Of a stretch of DNA of 13,921 bases, positions 8,556-13,921 are shown in pieces. The position numbers and the translations under genes were made by a program. The number at the start of each line of letters is the position of its first letter. The stretch's first letter is position 1. Under the pieces are notes generated by a model. That model was not told where the DNA came from and did not search any database. It saw only the letters and a program-made list of their open reading frames with translations. Source of the DNA: Alphaproteobacteria bacterium (GTDB taxonomy: Bacteria > Pseudomonadota > Alphaproteobacteria > RF32 > CAG-239); NCBI GenBank assembly GCA_017477035.1, contig JAFUXW010000187.1, positions 1 to 13,921 of the forward strand. Direction: 5' to 3'.

Positions 8556-8594
8556 CTTGGCGATAATATATACAAGTTTTTATGTTGCGCCAAG
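8556..8594. promoter_or_regulatory. Inverted repeat CTTGGCG-N25-CGCCAAG spanning the polA promoter
   Basis: Two perfect 7-base arms, CTTGGCG (8556-8562) and CGCCAAG (8588-8594), lie 32 bases apart centre to centre. One covers the polA -35 box and the other the predicted start point and ribosome site. The geometry suits a dimeric or looping regulator, or may be chance. No regulator gene is nearby. Confidence 0.25.
8565..8593 (-). promoter_or_regulatory. polA: polA promoter (TTGGCG-N17-TATATT)
   Basis: On the minus strand TTGGCG (8593-8588) and TATATT (8570-8565) are separated by exactly 17 bases, matching the sigma-70 hexamers at 4 of 6 and 5 of 6. The predicted transcription start is near 8558, which would place the AAGGAG ribosome site (8558-8553) almost at the 5' end of the mRNA and give a leader of only about 12 bases. 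Confidence 0.6.
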
Positions 8595-8644
8595 TATTTT
8601 AAAATTTGCTCCCAAACTTTATATTTTCGTTAACCTCTATCCGT

Positions 8645-8650
8645 TATAAT
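8645..8650 (+). promoter_or_regulatory. Candidate -10 box for the penicillin-binding protein gene
   Basis: A perfect TATAAT lies 25 bases before the ATG at 8676, a plausible -10. I see no convincing -35 at 16-18 bases upstream; TTAACC sits too close. The GGAG ribosome site is at 8663-8666. Confidence 0.4.
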
Positions 8651-8675
8651 ACAAACAATTTCGGAGCAATTTAAA

Positions 8676-10661
8676 ATGGCAAAAACAACAAAGAAATCAG
8701 AAAAAAAAACCTCAAAAAAGAAGTCTTCGAGCAAGAAGAAAAATCATTCCAAATCTTCTTGGAAATGGCGTTTATTTAAATTCTTTCTCATTTTGGGATT
8801 AATTTTATTTTTCCTTATCTGTGGATATGTATTTTATTGTTATATAACACTGCCTGACATCCAAAAAGCCGTATCGCGTACACGCCAGCCATCAACGGTT
8901 ATTATGGCGGAAAACGGCAACGATATTGCCAAATTCGGAAATGTTTACGCTCAGGTTATTTATCCCGAAAAACTGCCTGAAAATTTAACAAATGCGGTTG
9001 TGGCAATTGAGGACAGACGTTTTTACAAACATTTCGGTTTTGATATTTTCGGTTTTACAAGAGCCATTTTTACAAATATATTTCGCAAACGTTATGCACA
9101 AGGAGCTTCAACCATTACTCAACAAGTTGCTAAAAACATTTTCTTAACACCGAGTAAAAACGTAAAACGAAAAGTTCAAGAATTGTTATTGGCTTTTTGG
9201 TTGGAAAAGAAGCTCACCAAAAATCAAATTATGGCACTTTATCTAAATCGGGTCTATTTCGGATCCGGTAATTATGGAGCCGAAGCAGCGGCGAACTGGT
9301 ACTTTAATAAAAGCGTATACGATCTAAATTTACGTGAGGCCGCTGTTTTGGCCGGTATGTTAAAAGCACCGAATCGATATAATCCTATTTTCCAAAAACA
9401 AAATGCTTTAAAACGTTCCGATATTGTTCTCGGTAATATGCGCAAATACGGCTTTATCAGCGATGAATTGTATAAAACTGCTCTAAAAATGCCTATCAAT
9501 AACGGACAACAATATCGAGTAAGCGGAGGTAAGCATTTTGCTCAATACGTTTATGATGAGGTTAATAATCTTATCGGCGAACGTAATGATGATTTAGTAG
9601 TAATGACAACTCTTGACCAACAATTACAGGAAACTGCCGAAAGAATTATGCGAGCTAAAATTAATGCTGCCAAAGGACAAAATGTCACCGAAGGAGCTGT
9701 CGTAATTATGGATAAAGATGGAGCTATAAAGGCAATGGTTGGCGGTATGGATTATAACCGCAGCCAATACAATCGGGCAACTCAAGCCCAAAGGCAAGCC
9801 GGCTCTGCTTTCAAACCCTTTGTTTATGCCACTGCTTTGCAAATTGGTTTTACTCCGGACAGCATGGTTAATGATGCGCCTATAACCATTGGTAAATGGA
9901 AACCTGAAAATTATACTAAACGCTACTACGGAGAAGTTTCTCTTAGTTATGCTTTGTCCCATTCGTTGAATGCGGCAACTGTCGCTCTTTCACGTGAATT
10001 ATATCTTAAAGATATTGCATCAAATGCACATAAAATGGGGATTACCACGGATATATCATTAACTCCGTCTATGGTTTTAGGTACTAATGAGGTAAAAGTA
10101 ATTGATATGACCGCCGCTTACACAGTATTTGCCAACGGCGGATATTTTGTTACACCTTATTCCATAAACGAAATTGCCACTCACGACGGCAAACAAATGT
10201 ATGTTCGTAAAGAAAATAATAAAAAGCGGGTAATTGATGCGAAAGTATCGCAGCAAATGAGTATTATGATGGAAAAAGTAATTAATCAGGGAACTGGTCA
10301 GCGAGCAAAACTTCCGATATTTGCCGCCGGTAAAACCGGAACATCGCAAAACTATCGAGATGCTTGGTTTATTGGCTGGACCAATAAATATACCGTCGCA
10401 GTTTGGGTCGGTAATGACAACAATAGACCGATGAACAAAGTCGGCGGAGGAAACTTACCGGCAGAAATCTGGCATGATATAATGATGACCACTCTGAAAG
10501 ATACTCCGGCATATCCGGCAAATTACAATAGTGATGATGCTATCGGAAATCTTATAGATAATGAAGAAAATACAGATGAAATCGGTGCTCTGATTGAAAG
10601 CGAAGAAAAAGAATCCGACGATAAACCGCAAAATTTAGAAGATTTATTGGATAAAATATAA
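8676..10661 (+). CDS. Class A penicillin-binding protein (PBP1A family, bifunctional transglycosylase/transpeptidase)
   Basis: Polymerises lipid II and cross-links peptidoglycan at the periplasmic face of the inner membrane. 661 residues: a very basic Lys/Ser-rich cytoplasmic tail (1-31), one membrane anchor (about 32-56), then the GT51 glycosyltransferase with AIEDRRFYKHFGFD (catalytic E112), QGASTITQQVAKN (142-154), KVQELLLAFWLEKKLTKNQI (second Glu E169) and NRVYFGSGNYGAEAAA. The transpeptidase has SAFK (S377, K380), SLN (430-432) and KTGTS (553-557). It ends in an acidic tail. It is shorter than the roughly 850-residue E. coli PBP1A, with little room for the inter-domain OB insertion; PbpC is unlikely since no C-terminal beta extension is present. 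Start ATG has GGAG 10 bases upstream. Transcribed away from polA and ends at a strong terminator. Confidence 0.95.
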   Translation: MAKTTKKSEKKTSKKKSSSKKKNHSKSSWKWRLFKFFLILGLILFFLICGYVFYCYITLPDIQKAVSRTRQPSTVIMAENGNDIAKFGNVYAQVIYPEKLPENLTNAVVAIEDRRFYKHFGFDIFGFTRAIFTNIFRKRYAQGASTITQQVAKNIFLTPSKNVKRKVQELLLAFWLEKKLTKNQIMALYLNRVYFGSGNYGAEAAANWYFNKSVYDLNLREAAVLAGMLKAPNRYNPIFQKQNALKRSDIVLGNMRKYGFISDELYKTALKMPINNGQQYRVSGGKHFAQYVYDEVNNLIGERNDDLVVMTTLDQQLQETAERIMRAKINAAKGQNVTEGAVVIMDKDGAIKAMVGGMDYNRSQYNRATQAQRQAGSAFKPFVYATALQIGFTPDSMVNDAPITIGKWKPENYTKRYYGEVSLSYALSHSLNAATVALSRELYLKDIASNAHKMGITTDISLTPSMVLGTNEVKVIDMTAAYTVFANGGYFVTPYSINEIATHDGKQMYVRKENNKKRVIDAKVSQQMSIMMEKVINQGTGQRAKLPIFAAGKTGTSQNYRDAWFIGWTNKYTVAVWVGNDNNRPMNKVGGGNLPAEIWHDIMMTTLKDTPAYPANYNSDDAIGNLIDNEENTDEIGALIESEEKESDDKPQNLEDLLDKI

Positions 10662-10680
10662 TTTTCTTTTTGCAAAAAAC

Positions 10681-10717
10681 AACGGATACCATTTTTCTGG
10701 TATCCGTTATTTTTTTT
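10681..10717. terminator. Bidirectional intrinsic terminator between convergent genes
   Basis: Perfect 10-base stem AACGGATACC / GGTATCCGTT (10681-10690 and 10699-10708) with an 8-base loop. On the plus strand it is followed by a T-tract (10710-10717) and ends the penicillin-binding protein transcript; on the minus strand it is followed by GTTTTTT and serves the small gene whose stop codon (10718-10716) touches the T-tract. Confidence 0.9.
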
Positions 10718-11099
10718 ACTCTACTTTGTTGAGGGCTCCGATGAACTCATCTAATCCGCGAATCGGATGAGGATTAGCATACGCAACCTCCTCCACCAGA
10801 ATCTCATCACCGAGAGTAATGCGCAACAAGGCTTCTGTACCAATGTTGGATAGGTTCATCATCTGCTCAGGTGTCAGATTTCCGGGGTAAATTTTTACAT
10901 TCACTACCGACGGACGAGTGCTAAAGTTCCACTCTCTGCCTTTCTGGCAGTGCATCGTAGCAGATAACACGGCAAGTTTAACAAACATCACATTTCCGTA
11001 ATTAGCAGCCGAATCAACCACAATTCCCCTCAGGGACACATCATAATTTTTCATACGCAAAAAAAATTTAGAATTAATAGTTTTTACCGTCATTAACAT
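10716..11099 (-). CDS. Small protein of unknown function
   Basis: I do not recognise this protein. The longest reading has 127 residues from ATG at 11099. A second ATG at 11054 (protein starting MKNYDVSLRG, 112 residues) is perhaps likelier, because the coding texture changes from AT-rich to mixed at that point; neither start has an SD. There is no signal peptide or membrane segment, so it is probably cytoplasmic. The alternation of hydrophobic and polar residues (LRGIVVDSA, VMFVKLAVLSA, VNVKIYPG, ALLRITLGDEILVEEV) suggests a mostly beta fold, possibly OB-like, with a short helix PEQMMNLSNI; this is inference. It stands alone between two near-identical terminators, so it must have its own promoter in the 35-80 bases before it. 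Base composition and lack of an SD match the two genes upstream. Confidence 0.7.
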   Translation of the reverse strand: MLMTVKTINSKFFLRMKNYDVSLRGIVVDSAANYGNVMFVKLAVLSATMHCQKGREWNFSTRPSVVNVKIYPGNLTPEQMMNLSNIGTEALLRITLGDEILVEEVAYANPHPIRGLDEFIGALNKVE

Positions 11100-11128
11100 A
11101 TTTACATCTTTATGACAAAAAAATCAAC

Positions 11129-11162
11129 AAAAAAAACGGACACCCTATTTCAGGTATCCGTT
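11129..11162 (-). terminator. Intrinsic terminator of the barrel-protein gene
   Basis: Arms AACGGACACC (11135-11144) and GGTATCCGTT (11153-11162) with an 8-base loop, starting 8 bases after the stop codon at 11170. The single mismatch is a G-U pair only in minus-strand RNA, and the hairpin is followed there by eight T (11136-11129), so it serves the minus-strand gene. The stem is nearly the same as that at 10681-10708. Confidence 0.85.
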
Positions 11163-11169
11163 TTTTATA

Positions 11170-12930
11170 TTAGAAGGTAAAATTGTACCCAAGAGAAGCC
11201 CCAAGATCAAATCCCACGGAATTTTTTGTAGAAGATTCATCAAAACCTTCGTATTTCATGGAATTTACAAAGTGGCCACCGGCACGCAAGTTACATAATA
11301 TCTGACTGCACTTGCCGATCTTAAATCCGCTCGTCAACTGCAGCGCTCCCTTAAAGCAAGGCTTGGCGCTATGGTCTTCATATGTGTAATTATCGTTTTT
11401 TCCGCTGTTAACAACAGAATATTCACCGATACCTAAGAGCAACTTGGCTCCCCAGAACCATGAATTTTGCGGTTGACGTACCTGAAAACCTCCGGAGAAT
11501 AAAATACTTGTCATATTTCCTCCTCTTTTGCTATTTTCAAATACATTTTCAAACGCTAAACCATAGGTCAGATTGGTGCTTTTGCTTACCTGCGTCAATC
11601 GGTCAATTTCTGCAGATAAAGAGAAGCCTTTATTGCCACATATCTGGTAGCCGGTGCTTAAGGTGGCCTGTAAACGCTTGTCCTGAGACAAAGGTTCATA
11701 AGCTCCAAACTTGTAGCCTATAGCCAATCCCACAGTCCAGCTGGAAGGATCAAAGTCCTCCAAAACTACTTCCCAGTCTTTTGGTAGGTTAAACTCACCA
11801 TCATTAGGACGTACTGAGTTTATATACCTGCCATAAATTGCTGTATAAGTATCTTTAGAGAAATTCAAACTTCCCCACAACTGCAGACCGTATTTGAAAC
11901 ACCAAACCGACTTATTGATAATTTGGTGATTCATGTCATTCGTTATGAAGGTGTTGAACGGCGTTATTCCGGCACCTACCAGAGCGTCGACTCCGAAGCA
12001 GATATCGTTTCCGATCTGGACTCCGGCTTTACCCATCGCATCAACATACAAGCCTATTTTAGACTCATGGCTAAAGGAAACGAGTCCTCCCCACGAATAG
12101 GCAAAGCCTAAAGGATTGGGTTTCCAGACGCCATCAACCTCTTCCCCCTTGATGTAGACACGAGAATACTTGATACCACCACCATATTTCTGATGGTTTT
12201 CGGCATCATCGCCGTAATCATCTTCTTTGACTTTCCCTGCTGCTGCATCGCTGAGGCTATTGATATCCTTACCTAAGCTACCGCTCAGCTCAATGACATC
12301 ATACTTTCTCATTAGCGGTTTGGGCTTTCTCTGCTCATATGTGGGAACAAATGTGCTATCCTTCGTAAAACGAAGGCCACTAAACAGGGTTACAATGGCA
12401 TCGGCTGTTTCAACGTCATCCTCGTTAAAGAACTTTTTTGCCAGCCTTTTGGTAAGTTCACGTTCCGTTCCCGGATGTGTTCCTTCATGTTCCTTTTCAA
12501 AAGCAGCATACTCCGGACTTAATTCCTCAGCCAATGTATTGGCTATGAATCCGAGAGCTGTTTGCTGAGAATCTGGACCATATAAACTATCCGCAACAAG
12601 AACATCATCATTCAGGCTGTCAGCGACCTGTGGCCTCGCTTCGACTAAACTATCTACCTCGGCAAATGTGTCAATCGAATCGGCAGCTTCGCTTTCATCT
12701 TCAGCAGTTACTGCAGGCTTTTCGGTTACTATGGGAGTATTCTCCACTTCACCCTTCTCCAACTTAAACGTTACGGTGCCATCAGGAGCTACCGCAATTT
12801 CCTTAGGAGAAATTCCGTCGCAGGAAACTTCCACCGTCTGACCGTTACCGGTCTTAATGGTCATTTTCTTCTGCGCTGATGCAATCGCTGATACCATCAA
12901 CAAGAGCATCAATATACTATTCTTTTTCAT
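11170..12930 (-). CDS. Secreted, probable outer-membrane beta-barrel protein, Bacteroidetes-like
   Basis: 586 residues; no named family recognised. A signal peptide (1-19, cleavage SAIASA|Q20) is followed by a short beta segment with the phrase PDGTVTFKL (49-57), then an acidic linker with DSI/DSL repeated at about 84, 93, 104 and 114, then a helical Glu/Lys-rich stretch (about 125-185). From about residue 212 to the end come alternating amphipathic strands rich in Gly and aromatics, with a closing strand LGASLGYNFTF that ends in Phe, as outer-membrane barrels do. Expected location: outer membrane. The start has no SD, only an A-rich leader. It lies 18 bases after the lipoprotein gene, so the two probably form one transcript and may act together. 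AQ after the signal peptide, DGTVTF and DSL linkers are common in Bacteroidetes proteins; transfer from that phylum is inferred. Confidence 0.8.
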   Translation of the reverse strand: MKKNSILMLLLMVSAIASAQKKMTIKTGNGQTVEVSCDGISPKEIAVAPDGTVTFKLEKGEVENTPIVTEKPAVTAEDESEAADSIDTFAEVDSLVEARPQVADSLNDDVLVADSLYGPDSQQTALGFIANTLAEELSPEYAAFEKEHEGTHPGTERELTKRLAKKFFNEDDVETADAIVTLFSGLRFTKDSTFVPTYEQRKPKPLMRKYDVIELSGSLGKDINSLSDAAAGKVKEDDYGDDAENHQKYGGGIKYSRVYIKGEEVDGVWKPNPLGFAYSWGGLVSFSHESKIGLYVDAMGKAGVQIGNDICFGVDALVGAGITPFNTFITNDMNHQIINKSVWCFKYGLQLWGSLNFSKDTYTAIYGRYINSVRPNDGEFNLPKDWEVVLEDFDPSSWTVGLAIGYKFGAYEPLSQDKRLQATLSTGYQICGNKGFSLSAEIDRLTQVSKSTNLTYGLAFENVFENSKRGGNMTSILFSGGFQVRQPQNSWFWGAKLLLGIGEYSVVNSGKNDNYTYEDHSAKPCFKGALQLTSGFKIGKCSQILCNLRAGGHFVNSMKYEGFDESSTKNSVGFDLGASLGYNFTF

Positions 12931-12948
12931 ATTTTTTTTTATTTTTTA

Positions 12949-13554
12949 TTATTCATTTTTAGAAGCTTCATCCCCCGCATAGTATTCCGCCGGAGCGACC
13001 GTATATGGTACACTCTTTTTTATTATACATATGGTATCGTTAGCTACCAGCGAAAACTCTATCTGACCTTTTTCAAGGAATGGGTTTTCATTCTTCTGTT
13101 CAACAGACTTCGCTAACTTCACCTTCAGCGGAGAAATGCACAACAACTTATCTGGTTGTCCCAGATATGTGTAGTTGACCAAGAGACCTCCTACAGCGTA
13201 TGATATATCCTGCTTCTGCTCCCCAATAGAATCCATGTTGGTGTCAACATCAATCTGAATACTGTTTTTTTCATCAAGCAGTATCATATGCTCATACTCA
13301 GCAATCTCTAGAGGGACAGTGCCTATAAAAGGCAGGTCAACTTTAACATATAACTGCCAGTCGGTTTTCGCCATCTCTTCGATGACTAATCCCTTATATC
13401 CTACTACTTGGATGTTCTCTGCATCCTTTACGTAATAACCATAAGGTGCGAACTCCTCTTCTTCAATAAAGGTTGACTTGTCATCGCAAGACGATAACAG
13501 CAACACACCGAGCAGACTCATGAGTCTCACGGCAAATAAAAAAATCTTTTTCAT
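12949..13554 (-). CDS. Lipoprotein of unknown function, Bacteroidetes-like
   Basis: 201 residues, not recognised. The N-terminus is a lipoprotein signal: MKKIF, a hydrophobic core, lipobox LSSC with C23, then DD. Asp at +2 means inner-membrane retention under E. coli rules, but acidic residues after the cysteine belong to surface-export signals in Bacteroidetes. The mature part is acidic at first (EEEEF, 31-35) and then looks all-beta: WQLYVKVDLPFIGTVPLEI (66-84), ISYAVGGLLVNYTYLG (117-132), IEFSLVANDTICII (165-178). There are no catalytic motifs I can name. No SD precedes the ATG at 13554; the leader is A/T-rich. It is first in a two-gene unit with the barrel protein, so a barrel-plus-lipoprotein envelope pair is plausible but not shown. 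Confidence 0.78.
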   Translation of the reverse strand: MKKIFLFAVRLMSLLGVLLLSSCDDKSTFIEEEEFAPYGYYVKDAENIQVVGYKGLVIEEMAKTDWQLYVKVDLPFIGTVPLEIAEYEHMILLDEKNSIQIDVDTNMDSIGEQKQDISYAVGGLLVNYTYLGQPDKLLCISPLKVKLAKSVEQKNENPFLEKGQIEFSLVANDTICIIKKSVPYTVAPAEYYAGDEASKNE

Positions 13555-13680
13555 ACTTATTTTTATTTTGATTAGTAAATTCTACAAATTAAAACAAAAT
13601 AAGGATATGCCGAAGATTAAATATGAAAAAGTCTTACCTTCAGTCCATAATCTATATATCCATAATTTTGTAATGAGTTC

Positions 13681-13709
13681 ATTGTATATTTATTTTCTAA
13701 AAAAATCAA
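13681..13709 (-). promoter_or_regulatory. Candidate promoter for the lipoprotein/barrel gene pair
   Basis: On the minus strand TTGATT (13709-13704) and TACAAT (13686-13681) are 17 bases apart, matching sigma-70 hexamers at 4 of 6 and 5 of 6. It would give a leader of about 120 bases. I found no good Bacteroidetes-type TTTG/TAnnTTTG pair in 13555-13781; the rest of that stretch is AT-rich with no gene or repeat that I can support. Confidence 0.35.
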
Positions 13710-13781
13710 TATTTTTTTGTCATATTTGTCATTAAAATTTTATACTATAAAATAATGGACAAGTTTTTTTATAAAATGAGT

Positions 13782-13816
13782 AAAAAAAATCCCCTTAAGG
13801 AGGAGGCCTTAAGGGG
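13782..13816 (-). terminator. Intrinsic terminator of the rRNA operon
   Basis: Perfect 10-base stem CCCCTTAAGG / CCTTAAGGGG (13791-13800 and 13807-13816) with a 6-base loop, followed on the minus strand by A and then eight T (13789-13782). It lies about 50 bases after the 3' end of the 5S rRNA and separates the rRNA operon from the genes on its left. Confidence 0.93.
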
Positions 13817-13867
13817 AGGAGATGAATATAAAAAATAAAACAATAAACAAGGAGTAGTAATCAGAAG

Positions 13868-13921
13868 AACCGGCAGCTACCGACTCTCCCGTGTCTTAAG
13901 ACAAAGTACCATAGGCGATAA
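13868..13921 (-). rRNA. rrf: 5S ribosomal RNA, 3' half (cut by window edge)
   Basis: Read on the minus strand, the last bases carry the conserved 3' half of 5S rRNA: GGTACTTTGTCTTAAGACAC with its helix, then GGGAGAGTCGGTAGCTGCCGG, which closes helix I. The paired GTCTTAAGAC element is typical of alphaproteobacterial 5S (compare GTCTCAAGAC in relatives) and unlike Bacteroidetes 5S. The 5' half lies beyond base 13921; the exact 3' end is uncertain by a few bases. 23S and 16S are expected further to the right. Confidence 0.88.

Noticed and set aside
9272..10349. Three minus-strand open frames inside the penicillin-binding protein gene
   Set aside because: The plus-strand gene has all catalytic motifs; the antisense frames have low-complexity, featureless products.
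11460..12568. Plus-strand open frames inside the barrel-protein gene
   Set aside because: The minus-strand frame has a signal peptide and barrel C-terminus; the antisense frames have none.
13478..13735. Plus-strand open frame of 85 codons near the rRNA operon end
   Set aside because: It begins antisense to the lipoprotein signal peptide and continues through AT-rich leader sequence; no SD and a low-complexity product.
13555..13790. Bacteroidetes-type promoter (TTTG / TAnnTTTG) before the lipoprotein gene
   Set aside because: Only one-mismatch fragments at wrong spacing were found; the sigma-70-like pair is a better, though still weak, candidate.
10681..13816. Integrative element with integrase or tRNA attachment site
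   Set aside because: There is no integrase, transposase or tRNA gene in the window, and no long direct repeat at the outer limits of the block.

Overview
The window looks like chromosome from a low-GC, Gram-negative alphaproteobacterium, possibly one of the AT-rich uncultured gut or host-associated lineages (lineage is inference). Three things support this: the gene order miaB then phoH with an 8-base overlap, the 5S rRNA 3' half at the right edge with the alphaproteobacterial-style helix GUCUUAAGAC, and the Shine-Dalgarno (SD) motifs (AAGGAG, GGAG, AAAGGAAG) in front of the housekeeping genes. Most genes lie on the minus strand.

Region 1 (1-1918, minus) holds the tRNA modification enzyme MiaB followed by the N-terminal part of a PhoH-family ATPase, which runs off the left edge. 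Region 2 (2033-5729, minus) is a compact run: a retropepsin-like lipoprotein (RimB / 'ATP-dependent zinc protease' family), a membrane protein with an inactive transglutaminase-like domain and a multi-helix C-terminus, an alpha-L-glutamate-ligase-like ATP-grasp enzyme, and a cyclophilin. The first three form a co-occurring trio known in proteobacteria whose chemistry and substrate are still poorly defined. Region 3 (5847-10661) holds polA (minus) and a class A penicillin-binding protein (plus), diverging from a 129-base promoter region. The PolA proofreading domain lacks its Exo I acidic pair.

Region 4 (10716-13554, minus) differs from the rest. It encodes an unrecognised small protein, a secreted probable outer-membrane beta-barrel protein and a lipoprotein. 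The last two look like Bacteroidetes proteins: SAIASAQ and LSSCDD export signals, DGTVTF phrasing, DSL repeats and a terminal aromatic barrel strand. All three genes lack an SD and start after A/T-rich leaders, and sampled GC is higher than in Regions 2-3. Two near-identical 28-base terminator palindromes bracket the small gene. The simplest reading is a block acquired from a gut Bacteroidetes and lodged between the penicillin-binding protein gene and the end of an rRNA operon.

Region 5 (13782-13921, minus) is the 3' end of an rRNA operon: the 5S gene, cut by the window edge, and a strong intrinsic terminator. I saw no tRNA, CRISPR array, IS element, transposase or integrase. No gene-free stretch exceeds 300 bases except 13555-13867, which holds a candidate promoter, AT-rich leader and the rRNA terminator.
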